Shown in pieces: positions 15,645 to 22,960 of a stretch of 64,000 nucleotides of DNA. The DNA is from JBCBTJ01 sp039818665. Its GTDB lineage: Bacteria; Pseudomonadota; Alphaproteobacteria; Caulobacterales; Hyphomonadaceae. The notes under the pieces were generated by a model. That model saw nothing but the letters and a program-made list of their open reading frames with translations, was not told the DNA's origin and ran no database searches. Each line of letters begins with the position of its first letter. Within the stretch, counting starts at the first letter, position 1. A program made the position numbers and the translations under genes. The DNA lies in contig JBCBTJ010000010.1 in NCBI GenBank assembly GCA_039818665.1, positions 1 through 64,000 on the forward strand. Reading direction: 5' to 3'.

Positions 15645-16237
15645 GCGACGCAATAGATGACAAGGCATTCAAAGCTGAGCTTGCCAGCTTGATCCCCCAT
15701 CTGCGTGCATTCGCGCGCAGCCTCTGCGGGGATGCGACCTTGGCCGACGATCTCGCCCAAGACGCCATGCTCAAGGCCTGGAAAGCGAGGGCATCGTATA
15801 AGCCGGGCACCAATATGAAGGCTTGGGCCTTCACCATTCTTCGCAATCTCTTCTATTCCGAAAAGCGTCGCAGCTGGCGTCGCCAGCCTCTGGATCCGGA
15901 AGTCGCTGAGGCAACGCTCGTTGCAAACGATAATCCATCAGGCACGATGGAGCTCTTGGCGCTGCGCAACGCCATAAATGAACTCCCCGACGACCAGCGC
16001 GAGGCCCTGATACTGGTCGGCGCCGGAGGCCTGGCCTACGAAGATGTTGCGGATATTTGTGGATGTGCGGTGGGAACAATCAAGAGCCGCGTCAGCCGGG
16101 CGCGGAAGGCCGTGACTGAAATACTAGACTCCAATGAGATCGGTTTTAGCTCGGACGGTTCGCTTCAGGGTGAAGACGTATTTGACGATTTGATGGATCA
16201 GGTGAGCGCGCTCTCAAAACCCGCAAAGGCGGTTTGA
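15641..16237 (+). CDS. ecfG: EcfG-type RNA polymerase sigma factor (ECF15)
   Basis: A 198-residue ECF sigma factor. Region 2 (about 10-80) contains ARSLCGDATLADDLAQDAML and the -10 reading segment MKAWAFTILRNLF; region 4 (about 106-160) contains INELPDDQREALILVGAGGL and helix VGTIKSRVSRARKAV. It is paired with NepR and PhyR, as in all EcfG systems, and should read the GGAAC-N16-CGTT boxes spread over this island. An acidic C-terminal tail of about 35 residues (GEDVFDDLMDQVSAL) extends beyond region 4. It converges with the second nepR-like gene, 6 bases apart. Confidence 0.97.
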   Translation: MSDAIDDKAFKAELASLIPHLRAFARSLCGDATLADDLAQDAMLKAWKARASYKPGTNMKAWAFTILRNLFYSEKRRSWRRQPLDPEVAEATLVANDNPSGTMELLALRNAINELPDDQREALILVGAGGLAYEDVADICGCAVGTIKSRVSRARKAVTEILDSNEIGFSSDGSLQGEDVFDDLMDQVSALSKPAKAV

Positions 16238-16243
16238 GATCCG

Positions 16244-16441
16244 CTACTGGTCCTTGTTGGAGCAAAGAGCAGACCGTTCATCGGCCCGCTTCAGCAGGTC
16301 CACAAAGTCAGCCGGCACATTGTCGGTCGGCTGCGTGCCATAGGCGTCCCGCAATTGCTTTCCAATCGCAGCTTGTTTTGCGCGGCGCTCGCGCTGGTCT
16401 GGTGCGAGACAAACGGTTCTGTTCTGCCTGGTCATGGTCAT
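16244..16441 (-). CDS. Second NepR-like anti-sigma factor
   Basis: A 65-residue protein whose core IGKQLRDAYGTQPTDNVPADFVDLLKRADE (about 26-55) aligns without gaps to the NepR core IGDRLRQLYDEVANEPVPDDFLKLLEEADD. The N terminus is basic (RQNR...RERRAKQ) instead of acidic. It is therefore a NepR paralogue, placed head-to-head at the 3' end of ecfG on the opposite strand. Its own GGAAC-N16-CATT box ends 8 bases before ATG 16441, so it would be induced by EcfG and translated leaderless, forming a delayed negative feedback loop. An in-frame ATG at 16435 is an alternative start. Two-NepR systems are known in some sphingomonads. Confidence 0.85.
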   Translation of the reverse strand: MTMTRQNRTVCLAPDQRERRAKQAAIGKQLRDAYGTQPTDNVPADFVDLLKRADERSALCSNKDQ

Positions 16442-16449
16442 ATCAGAAT

Positions 16450-16474
16450 AATGCCCCAGTCGACCAAAGGTTCC
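16450..16474 (-). promoter_or_regulatory. EcfG-type promoter for the second nepR (CATT variant)
   Basis: Minus strand GGAAC (16474-16470), 16 bases, CATT (16453-16450), then 8 bases to ATG 16441. The -10 has one change (G to A), shared with the boxes at 24985 and 26233. Confidence 0.65.
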
Positions 16475-16533
16475 AAGGCGCTGACATGCTCTGGGTTAAG
16501 AAAACCGAGCGATTTCATAACCTTCTACGCGTC

Positions 16534-17202
16534 CTATTCGCGAATATCGTCTGGCTCAACACTGACCAGGCGTTGTATTTCACTGATCTTCCTATCCACA
16601 AAGAGGACATTGCGCAGGGCGACCGTCGCATTCTCGGCGCCGCTCGTGCGCAGCACGATGTCGCCTGACCTAAAACCGAAAACCAAATGACGCAGAAGAT
16701 CGTCAGCCTCATGTTCCACGGTCAGGCCCCGGGCGTCATAGGCCTTTTCCGCTGCACCTATGACACGCACTCGGACCAGTTGGCCCTCGGAGATGCGCCA
16801 ATAGGACAGCTTGTCGAAAACGAAGACCGTCGATGCCCATAGCGCGACGAGCCCTGTTCCAAAGGTGAGGTAGAAGCCAGCGGATACGTGGGTCGATACT
16901 GCCGCAATCGATCCAATGATTTCGTCGATAAGCCCCGCCCAGGCTGCGAGAATGGCGAGAAGAAGGACACTCAACATCAGGATAACCGATCGCAACCCCT
17001 TCAATTTGTTGGTTGTGACGACAGCAACCAAGACCATCAGAATGATGAAAAGAAACCCCGGTGAAGACGATGGCAGCATACGGATCGTCCCGTCTCCAAG
17101 CGGCACATCATCTCCGGCGATCATGCTCCAGACGCCCAGTCCAAAGCTGGTCAGCCATACCGGCCACCAGTAGAGCAAAGTCGAGTGCGCGTAGAGCTTC
17201 AT
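16534..17202 (-). CDS. Membrane protein with PH-like C-terminal domain
   Basis: A 222-residue protein with four hydrophobic segments (about 8-28, 48-65, 72-92 and 105-130) and a soluble C-terminal part of about 90 residues (KLSYWRISEGQLVRVRVIG... then VALRNVLFVDRKISEIQRLV) with a beta-rich pattern like bacterial PH domains. No specific family is recognised. ATG 17202 follows AGGA. It is downstream of dps on the same strand, with a strong hairpin in between, so it may be expressed partly by readthrough from the dps operon. Confidence 0.75.
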   Translation of the reverse strand: MKLYAHSTLLYWWPVWLTSFGLGVWSMIAGDDVPLGDGTIRMLPSSSPGFLFIILMVLVAVVTTNKLKGLRSVILMLSVLLLAILAAWAGLIDEIIGSIAAVSTHVSAGFYLTFGTGLVALWASTVFVFDKLSYWRISEGQLVRVRVIGAAEKAYDARGLTVEHEADDLLRHLVFGFRSGDIVLRTSGAENATVALRNVLFVDRKISEIQRLVSVEPDDIRE

Positions 17203-17226
17203 GGCGATGTCCTCGCAGATAGCAGT

Positions 17227-17252
17227 GCGCCCTGGCGATGCCGCCAGGGCGC
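17227..17252. terminator. Strong hairpin between dps and the membrane protein gene
   Basis: A perfect 11-bp stem (GCGCCCTGGCG / CGCCAGGGCGC) with a 4-base loop. There is no run of T on either side, so it may act as a transcript-stabilising or attenuating hairpin rather than a full intrinsic terminator for the dps transcript. Confidence 0.55.
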
Positions 17253-17274
17253 TTCACGTTCATGGTCGTGAGGA

Positions 17275-17781
17275 TTACTCGGCGTTCAGTGCGTTCAGCA
17301 TCCAGATCGCTTCTTCGTGCCAGGCCATCCGCTCGATCATCATGTCAGCGGTGACGAAATCGTTCTTCTCCTCACACCACTGGACAGCGACTCGCATGTT
17401 TGACACGGCGGTCTCATGGTCGGCGATCAGCATGGAGAGCATGTCCTTGACGGACTTCGGCTCGTCTTCGTCCTTGATGGATGAAAGTTCGCCATACTTG
17501 GTGTAGCTGGCGGGCGCTTTTTCCCCCAGCGCGCGGATGCGCTCGGCGATGTCGTCGATCGCCTCATACATGTTTGAGTAGTGCGCTTCCGTCATTTCGT
17601 GGACGCTGACGAAGGCAGGACCGGTGACATTCCAGTGAACGCCCTGGGTCTTGATAAAGATCATGTAAGTATCGGCGAGCACCGTGCCGAGCGCCTTGGC
17701 GATCGCGGTCCGGTCTTCCGGTGTAATGCCGGTTTTGCGACCGAATTCGGGGGTGGAAACAGTCATGGCTTGGGCAGTCAT
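17275..17781 (-). CDS. dps: Dps, DNA-protecting ferritin-like protein
   Basis: A 168-residue Dps-type mini-ferritin that oxidises and stores iron in a 12-mer and shields DNA. The ferroxidase site signature is KTQGVHWNVTGPAFVSVHEM (about 44-63) with the DDIAERI helix (about 76-82). The N terminus lacks the lysine-rich DNA-binding tail of E. coli Dps. ATG 17781 follows AGGA. It lies 15 bases after a small lipoprotein gene and should share its EcfG promoter. Dps is a standard GSR target. Confidence 0.95.
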   Translation of the reverse strand: MTAQAMTVSTPEFGRKTGITPEDRTAIAKALGTVLADTYMIFIKTQGVHWNVTGPAFVSVHEMTEAHYSNMYEAIDDIAERIRALGEKAPASYTKYGELSSIKDEDEPKSVKDMLSMLIADHETAVSNMRVAVQWCEEKNDFVTADMMIERMAWHEEAIWMLNALNAE

Positions 17782-17796
17782 AGGTAATCCTTTGTA

Positions 17797-18027
17797 TTAG
17801 AGTTCTTCGGAGGGATCGGCAGCGTCTTCGACCGTGTCAGCCGCGTCGTCCGCGGCATCGCCGATCGCATCGGCGGCGTCATCCATTGCGTCTGAGCTGT
17901 CCTCGACGTGGGGTTCCACCACGTAGTCCATGTCTTCGGCGACCTCTTCGATGGGTCCATCATTGGCATTGCAGGCGGCCAGGGAAAGGACGCCGACGGC
18001 AAACAGCGAAGCAAAAATCGTTTTCAT
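17797..18027 (-). CDS. Acidic alanine/aspartate-repeat lipoprotein
   Basis: A 76-residue protein with signal MKTIFASLFAVGVLSLAAC and Cys19 as the lipid site. The mature part is very acidic with short repeats (DAMDDAADAIGDAADDAAD...), likely an extended amphipathic helix. No enzyme fold. ATG 18027 follows AGGAG; upstream in-frame codons would run into the promoter. First gene of the transcript leading into dps. Confidence 0.8.
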   Translation of the reverse strand: MKTIFASLFAVGVLSLAACNANDGPIEEVAEDMDYVVEPHVEDSSDAMDDAADAIGDAADDAADTVEDAADPSEEL

Positions 18028-18057
18028 TCTGGGTGCTCCTTTGTTGCACACCCAATC

Positions 18058-18082
18058 AACGTGCGGCCCTATCACCGGTTCC
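18058..18082 (-). promoter_or_regulatory. EcfG-type promoter for the lipoprotein-dps operon
   Basis: Minus strand GGAAC (18082-18078), 16 bases, CGTT (18061-18058). Perfect consensus. It leaves a leader of about 25 bases that includes the AGGAG of the lipoprotein gene. Confidence 0.85.
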
Positions 18083-18085
18083 AGC

Positions 18086-18835
18086 CTAAATCGAAAAAGC
18101 TCCGAGGCGGCGCTCTTTCATGGCGCCGGAGACCGACACGGCGTCGATGGTCAGTCGCCCCTCGCGATGTTCGATCAGGTTGCAGCTCGGCGGCGATTGG
18201 CGAAGCCGCGTCGAAAGCGTGCCAGCGGTGATGGCCAGATATCGCCCTCCATTCCCACCGCGTTCTTCGACCGTCGGCGCATGGACGTGGCCCGAAAGAA
18301 CAAGCGAGGCAGGCGCACGCTGCATCAGTTTGTCGGCGGCGTCGCCGCGCTTCGTTTTCGTTTTGAGCGGTGTGCCGGGCGGTGACATGAAGGGATGGTG
18401 GCAGACGATAGCGGTGTAAGCATCGCCAGATGCGATGTGGGTCAACCGATCAAGATCTACGACCCCCTCAGCCCAGTTGCTGCGTGCTTGCCATCCTCTC
18501 GCCGTGTTCAGTCCTTTGAACAGCCACCGGCCAACGTCGAGCGGGCCGAGCATGTCCGCAAACGTCTCCTCGAAGCGATCAAAAGGAGATGTGACCCGCT
18601 CGACCATGTTCAGAAGCGGCGTGTCGTGGTTGCCGGGAACAACGAGCGTCGGCAGGTTGAACCCATCGATCCATTCGCGCGCTGCAGCGAATTCCGACCG
18701 TTTGCCACGCTGGGTGAGATCGCCGCAAATTATGAGGGCATCCGGTTCGGTTGTTTCGATAACGGTTCGTGCAAGCGCGAGCGCGCCGGGATCTTCGACC
18801 CCGAAGTGGATATCTGACAGCTGAACAATTTTCAT
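18086..18835 (-). CDS. Calcineurin-like metallophosphoesterase
   Basis: A 249-residue binuclear metal phosphoesterase with all family motifs in order: QLSDIHFG (D8, H10), CGDLTQRG (about 38-45), PGNHD (about 67-71), HHPF (about 149-152) and SGHVHAP (about 183-189). It is related to the CpdA group, which splits cyclic nucleotides, but phospholipid or other phosphodiesters are equally possible. Given the neighbour, a role in membrane lipid turnover is a fair guess. The start overlaps the stop of the lipid-kinase-like gene (4 bases). Confidence 0.87.
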   Translation of the reverse strand: MKIVQLSDIHFGVEDPGALALARTVIETTEPDALIICGDLTQRGKRSEFAAAREWIDGFNLPTLVVPGNHDTPLLNMVERVTSPFDRFEETFADMLGPLDVGRWLFKGLNTARGWQARSNWAEGVVDLDRLTHIASGDAYTAIVCHHPFMSPPGTPLKTKTKRGDAADKLMQRAPASLVLSGHVHAPTVEERGGNGGRYLAITAGTLSTRLRQSPPSCNLIEHREGRLTIDAVSVSGAMKERRLGAFSI

Positions 18836-19671
18836 GCCGTCGCCCGGGCCGTTCTGACCAGGATATCGCCTGACGTGATTTCAAGCCGCACATCACTGCC
18901 GATGTCTTGGGGTTCACCGTCCACCAGCGCGTCAAAACCAGTATCGCCCCGACGTCTAAACCGCACATGGCGCGCCTCTCTGACGATCATGCCTTTCGCG
19001 GAGCGCCAGTCATTGATCAATGCGCTGAAGCCGGTCGAGGCGAGGCCGGCGAGCGTGTCGGGGTCAATCATGCCGATTTCGAGGACTTTGCCGTCGAGCG
19101 TCTCGGGCAGAAAAGCGGCCGCGGCCGTAGCGCTCAGGGTTTCGCAACCAAGTTGAGCGTCCATCACCGTATCCAGGGTCAGGGCCTTGTTCGCAACGGC
19201 TGTACGGGCGGCCTCAATAGGGGCCCCGTCTCGCAGCGCCTCTCGAGCTTCCGAGAGGTTGGTCAATGGACCGAGCATGAGCGCGACGAAGAAATGGCTA
19301 TCGCCAACGCGCCCATAGCCAATTGGCTCTGCCGCGGCGCTGGCGAGGGCCCGGTCTAGGGCAACCTGCCAAGGCAGGTCGTCGCCATGGATCCGCCGAT
19401 GGACGAGGTTCATGGTGCCGCCGGGCAGTGGCAGGACCGCTGCATCTGAGCCTTTCACATGTGAGAGTGACGCACTGACCGTTCCGTCGCCGCCCCAAAC
19501 AATCAACGTGTCATGCTTGCGAAGCGCGAGTGAAGATAGCGCTTCTTGTAAGCCGCGCCCCTCGCACGTGATGAGACGGGTCAGGGCGCTGCCAAGGTGT
19601 CCGCGCAAGGCTTCTTCCGCGCCGGCGGGTACGCCTCCCGACGCGGTGTTGATCAATCCGACCAGCGCCAT
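18832..19671 (-). CDS. Diacylglycerol kinase-family lipid kinase
   Basis: A 279-residue protein of the DAGK catalytic superfamily. The nucleotide-binding signature is VWGGDGTVSASLSHV (about 58-72), followed by PLPGGTMNLVHRRI (about 81-94). The C-terminal beta-sandwich ends with DGEPQDIGSDVRLEI. It would phosphorylate a lipid such as diacylglycerol or sphingosine, or another alcohol; the substrate is not visible. Part of the mscS operon and tightly coupled to the metallophosphoesterase. Confidence 0.88.
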   Translation of the reverse strand: MALVGLINTASGGVPAGAEEALRGHLGSALTRLITCEGRGLQEALSSLALRKHDTLIVWGGDGTVSASLSHVKGSDAAVLPLPGGTMNLVHRRIHGDDLPWQVALDRALASAAAEPIGYGRVGDSHFFVALMLGPLTNLSEAREALRDGAPIEAARTAVANKALTLDTVMDAQLGCETLSATAAAAFLPETLDGKVLEIGMIDPDTLAGLASTGFSALINDWRSAKGMIVREARHVRFRRRGDTGFDALVDGEPQDIGSDVRLEITSGDILVRTARATA

Positions 19672-19672
19672 T

Positions 19673-19936
19673 CTAGTGGTTCCGCAAAGCTGCGATGAGC
19701 TCGTCTTTTGTCATGCTGGAGCGGCCATTGATCCCGATGTCCCGCGCGCGCTGGTAGAGCTCATCCTTTGTCCAGTCCTCGTACGCAGCGGCCTTGCCGC
19801 CTTTTGTGGAAGGGGCGCGAGATGGATCAGCCTGGGCATTTGCAATGCGGGCCGCCTTCTCCTTTGACGCGCCCTGTTCGCGCAGGGCGTCATAGGTCTC
19901 TTCATCCTTGATGGACGGGCGATCTGTCTTCGCCAT
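19673..19936 (-). CDS. Small Rho-N domain stress protein
   Basis: An 87-residue basic/acidic protein. The C-terminal half, EDWTKDELYQRARDIGINGRSSMTKDELIAALRNH, is a Rho termination factor N-terminal (SAP-like) helix-extended-loop-helix. The N-terminal half (DEETYDALREQGASKEKAARIAN) is a short helical motif. Such proteins accompany DUF2945/CsbD genes in stress clusters and may bind nucleic acid; the function is not established. 14 bases separate it from mscS upstream and 1 base from the lipid kinase downstream. Confidence 0.78.
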   Translation of the reverse strand: MAKTDRPSIKDEETYDALREQGASKEKAARIANAQADPSRAPSTKGGKAAAYEDWTKDELYQRARDIGINGRSSMTKDELIAALRNH

Positions 19937-19950
19937 GGCCGGGTCCTCTC

Positions 19951-21195
19951 CTACGCTGCGTCGCCGATGTCGATGCTCTTCAAAGAGCGTTCGACGGCGC
20001 CGGCAATCTCCTCAGTCGTGTCACCGGGGAGCGAGGCAAGGTGGATCGTCTGGGTCGGGAACGCGAAGTTGATGCCCTCCTCGTGGAACTTGCGAAACAC
20101 GGCGAGGAGAAGTTTTGAGGTCGCGGCCTTAGACCGTTTGTAGTCCGGATTGAGTGAGTAGAATACTAATTCGAAATCGAGGCTGCTCGCACCAAAGCCT
20201 GCGAAATTGCAGCATTCCAAGTCTACCCCGTCTATCTCTTCTACGAGTTTCGACACCAGACCGACCACTTTTTCGGCCTGATCCGGATGCGTGCCATAGA
20301 TTATTCCGAAACCCGTCTCGATCCTTCGTTTTGGCATCCGCGCGAGATTATGGATTTCGAGGTCCAACAAGTTGGTATTCGATATTATGATTTGCTCGCC
20401 GGTCTTTGACCGGATCCGGGTTGTTTTCAGACCGATATCTTCGATTGTGCCCCAGGTCTCGCCGTACTTGATCACGTCGCCACGCTGGAACGGACGATCA
20501 AATATGATCGACAGGGCAGAAAAGAGATCCTTGAATATGCCTTGCGCTGCGAGGCCGATCGCGACACCACCGATACCCAGACCGGCAAGCAGCGCTGTGA
20601 CATCAGCGCCAATGTTGTCCAGGATCAGTAGAAGCGCAACCGACCAGATTGAGACATTTGCCAGCCACTTCAGCACGTTCACCGCCGAAGCGAGCGCGAC
20701 CGCGTCACCGGAGTTTCGAAGCGCACCGCGCTTGATGAAAGAAACAACGAGCTCCTGGAGGAGTTCGGCCACCTGCAGGACGCTCGCCAAGACGAAGACA
20801 ATCTGGATGCCAGCATCAACGGCGCTTGGAAATTCGATGAATTGGCCGGCGATCAACAAGGATGCGGCAAGGATGAAGTAACTGCGAATGCGCCCGACCA
20901 TGCGGCGGACAATGGCGCTAAGCGAGTATTGATCACGTCGTGGCAGCTTCGGAAGGATCATCATCAGTCCCATGCGCGCACCATAGAAAAGCGCTGCAGA
21001 ACCGATGGCCACAGCGAGCGCGATCAGCGCCTCGCGCTGACCTGAGCTGATCCATTGCAGGAATGAAATCGCCGCTTCCGATGTGGTGTCGGCGACATCC
21101 GAAACCGCCTCAAGCGGCTGACCGGGCGCCTTGGACGGCGCGTCTTGAGCTTGGCGAATGACAAGAGAATACGGAAAGTGGAAGAGGGTCTGCAT
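19951..21195 (-). CDS. MscS-family mechanosensitive channel
   Basis: A 414-residue channel protein. Several hydrophobic segments in the N-terminal half are followed by the MscS pore helix and beta domain (ALLAGLGIGGVAIGLAAQG, then DLFSALSIIFDRPFQRGDVI) and a cytosolic C-terminal domain. It opens on membrane tension and releases solutes under osmotic down-shock. The frame extends to a GTG at 21267, but a perfect EcfG box lies inside that extension and ends 8 bases before ATG 21195, so 21195 is the supported, leaderless start. First gene of a four-gene stress operon. Confidence 0.9.
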   Translation of the reverse strand: MQTLFHFPYSLVIRQAQDAPSKAPGQPLEAVSDVADTTSEAAISFLQWISSGQREALIALAVAIGSAALFYGARMGLMMILPKLPRRDQYSLSAIVRRMVGRIRSYFILAASLLIAGQFIEFPSAVDAGIQIVFVLASVLQVAELLQELVVSFIKRGALRNSGDAVALASAVNVLKWLANVSIWSVALLLILDNIGADVTALLAGLGIGGVAIGLAAQGIFKDLFSALSIIFDRPFQRGDVIKYGETWGTIEDIGLKTTRIRSKTGEQIIISNTNLLDLEIHNLARMPKRRIETGFGIIYGTHPDQAEKVVGLVSKLVEEIDGVDLECCNFAGFGASSLDFELVFYSLNPDYKRSKAATSKLLLAVFRKFHEEGINFAFPTQTIHLASLPGDTTEEIAGAVERSLKSIDIGDAA

Positions 21196-21203
21196 GCTGG
21201 CCC

Positions 21204-21228
21204 AACGCCCGTGAGCCGTAAATGTTCC
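21204..21228 (-). promoter_or_regulatory. EcfG-type promoter for the mscS operon
   Basis: Minus strand GGAAC (21228-21224), 16 bases, CGTT (21207-21204), then 8 bases (GGGCCAGC) to ATG 21195. Perfect consensus with leaderless spacing. Confidence 0.85.
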
Positions 21229-21424
21229 AAACAAACGCGGAACCATCCCCTTGGTTGGTGCATTCACCCTGCGCTATGCCACATCGCACTTAACGTCCGA
21301 ACGCACACACGCCACTTTATAGACTGATTGGCGATCCCCTTTTTATTTTTCGGCGCCTGGGCGGTTTTCATCGACTCGACATCCTTCGGTCAGCGCTCGG
21401 CGTCGCCCTGGCTGCTGTCTTCAT

Positions 21425-21721
21425 GTGTCTTCGCTGCAGCGCGGTCGCGGCAGGGCGGAGGAACAAGCCTGTCCGCGTTGTAACCTACACCCCATCGCCG
21501 GATGCCACTCCGCGATATTGTCCGTTGGCAGCCGGATTGAGTGGACCGAAAATGATGAACTCCGGGTCGGTGAAATCACCCGGATCCTGACCGCTGGTGA
21601 GCCTCGCACCGGCGAGAACATGTCGGGCTGGCGCGCGGCACCAGATGCACCGCTTTATCTCGTCGAGACAGAAAGCGGAACGCGGCGCCTGGCGCCCCAT
21701 GTGCACGCCACAAGGGTCTGA
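21425..21721 (+). CDS. Small Tudor/SH3-like stress protein (DUF2945-like), start uncertain
   Basis: Up to 98 residues; the convincing part is the last 65 (VGSRIEWTENDELRVGEITRIL... PLYLVETESGTRRLAPHVHATRV). This has the strand order and spacing of the DUF2945 protein encoded at 24322 (VRIAWDWGNGAAEGEVIAVY... PSYKIKQDDGQIVFKSHSEVR). The frame begins with GTG 21425, but TTG 21518, just before the domain, may be the real start; neither has a good ribosome site. A weak GGAAC-N17-CATT (21239-21264) points towards it. Confidence 0.55.
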   Translation: MSSLQRGRGRAEEQACPRCNLHPIAGCHSAILSVGSRIEWTENDELRVGEITRILTAGEPRTGENMSGWRAAPDAPLYLVETESGTRRLAPHVHATRV

Positions 21722-21745
21722 AAAGCCAGCTATTCATCTTTCCTG

Positions 21746-21770
21746 GGAACCGTTGGGCGCGATCTTCGTT
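21746..21770 (+). promoter_or_regulatory. EcfG-type promoter for the DUF1328 gene
   Basis: GGAAC (21746-21750), 16 bases, CGTT (21767-21770), 52 bases before ATG 21823. Perfect consensus. An alternative CGTT directly after GGAAC is too close to matter. Confidence 0.83.
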
Positions 21771-21822
21771 GATTGAGCGTCGGTCAAGTGGCCGATCAAA
21801 ATCAGCATAAAGGAGACTTATC

Positions 21823-21996
21823 ATGCTCGGTTGGGCACTCGCTTTCTGCCTCTTGGCCATCGTCGCTGCCGCCTTCGGGTTTGGCGGCATTGCAGGCGCG
21901 TCGGCCGGTATCGCGCAAATCCTCTTCTTCGTCTTCCTCGCGCTGCTGGTCCTGACATTCGTGGCGCGCGCCGTTCGCGGAAAATCCGTGAGCTGA
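21823..21996 (+). CDS. DUF1328 small membrane protein
   Basis: A 57-residue protein that is almost entirely hydrophobic: MLGWALAFCLLAIVAAAFG, a GGIAGASAGIAQ link, then ILFFVFLALLVLTFVA and a short basic tail. This is the DUF1328 (YtjA-like) two-helix family, widespread among stress-induced small membrane proteins of unknown action. ATG 21823 follows AAGGAGA. It is driven by a perfect EcfG box and is probably co-transcribed with the Pmp3 gene 66 bases downstream. Confidence 0.88.
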   Translation: MLGWALAFCLLAIVAAAFGFGGIAGASAGIAQILFFVFLALLVLTFVARAVRGKSVS

Positions 21997-22062
21997 TTAT
22001 TCGAAACCATTTCCCAGTGTGGTGCTTTTGCTCGCCACCCCACAATCAACGGAGCGACCCAG

Positions 22063-22257
22063 ATGGCAAATTCGGTCACCGAGTCCAAGTTGAGCGCCAA
22101 TGATCTCATCTTAATTCTCGCGTCTATCGTGCTGCCACCGCTCGCAGTGGCGCTGAAGCGCGGCATTGGCTGGCCCTTCGTCTTGAACATCGTGCTGACC
22201 GTTCTCGGCTATGTGCCGGGCCTTGTGCACGCCGTCTGGATCGTCGCGCGCTCCTGA
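22063..22257 (+). CDS. Pmp3/YqaE-family membrane protein
   Basis: A 64-residue two-helix membrane protein. The family pattern LILASIVLPPLAVALKRGI...NIVLTVLGYVPGLVHAVWIV is complete. Pmp3/YqaE proteins affect membrane potential and salt or cold tolerance in several organisms, by a mechanism not fully known. ATG 22063 follows a GGAG at about 10 bases. Between the DUF1328 gene and the flavin-fold stress protein, on the same strand. Confidence 0.9.
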   Translation: MANSVTESKLSANDLILILASIVLPPLAVALKRGIGWPFVLNIVLTVLGYVPGLVHAVWIVARS

Positions 22258-22277
22258 ACACCGAAAGGAACTCTGAA

Positions 22278-22787
22278 ATGGCTGATATCAAACAGCTTGA
22301 AAACAATCCCGAAACCCAGCTCTGGGAGCATCTGAAGGATGCGAAATATGTGATGCTGGGCTCCCCTGAGCCCAACCAGCATATGCAGCCCATGGCCCCT
22401 CAAATCGATGATGAGGACGGCGCGATCTGGTTTTTCGCCAACGTGTCGAGCGATCTTGTGAAAGCCGTCAATGCACGGCCCGGCGACGTGCACATGTGTG
22501 TGACCGAAAGCGACTACCAGGCGTGTCTCCGTGGGTCGATCGGTGAAGAGAAGTCCGACGCGAAAATCGAGCAGTTCTGGAGCCCTGTTGTCGCCGCATG
22601 GTTCGAGGGCGGACAATCCGACCCGGATCTGACACTGCTGAAATTCCAGCCCAAGGACGCCGCCGTCTGGGCGTCATCCAGAAACCCCATCACGTTCGCC
22701 TGGGAAATCGCCAAGGCAAATATGAAGGACCGCACACCGGATGTCGGCGCGCGGGGAAATGTCAACTTCCGCGAAGGGGAGGCTTGA
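22278..22787 (+). CDS. General stress protein, pyridoxamine-phosphate-oxidase fold
   Basis: A 169-residue split-barrel protein like B. subtilis general stress protein 26: LWEHLKDAKYVMLGS, HMQPMAPQIDDEDGAIWFFA, then KIEQFWSPVVAAWFEGG with the LKFQPKDAAVW strand. Proteins of this type bind a flavin; the reaction is unknown. AAGGAA lies before ATG 22278, and the gene is 20 bases after the Pmp3 gene. A clear hairpin terminator follows. Confidence 0.88.
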   Translation: MADIKQLENNPETQLWEHLKDAKYVMLGSPEPNQHMQPMAPQIDDEDGAIWFFANVSSDLVKAVNARPGDVHMCVTESDYQACLRGSIGEEKSDAKIEQFWSPVVAAWFEGGQSDPDLTLLKFQPKDAAVWASSRNPITFAWEIAKANMKDRTPDVGARGNVNFREGEA

Positions 22788-22825
22788 CGCATCAACGACT
22801 AGTCACAGCCCACAGCGCACAGAAG

Positions 22826-22853
22826 AGCCGGTTCCATCGGGACCGGCTTTCTC
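22826..22853 (+). terminator. Intrinsic terminator after the stress protein gene
   Basis: A stem AGCCGGTTCC / GGGACCGGCT (10 bp with one wobble pair) with a 3-base loop, followed by TTTCTC. It should end the DUF1328-Pmp3-stress protein transcript. Confidence 0.65.
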
Positions 22854-22886
22854 GTGGGCGGGCATCTCCCTAGGTCAGGTCACCGG

Positions 22887-22911
22887 GGAACGTTCCGCGG
22901 GCTGGCGCGTC
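22887..22911 (+). promoter_or_regulatory. Possible EcfG-type promoter for gdhA (CGTC variant)
   Basis: GGAAC (22887-22891), 16 bases, CGTC (22908-22911), 49 bases before ATG 22961. The -10 has one mismatch in its last T. The -35 is part of the palindrome GGAACGTTCC (22887-22896). Confidence 0.45.
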
Positions 22912-22960
22912 AGTGCGACGAACCAGACTTCAAGAAAGGCGGCCGCTTATTCCTTCCAAT

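Noticed and set aside
21460..21479. GGAAC followed by CGTT near the DUF2945-like gene
   Set aside because: The spacer is only 11 bases, too short for an ECF sigma factor. It lies inside the possible coding frame.
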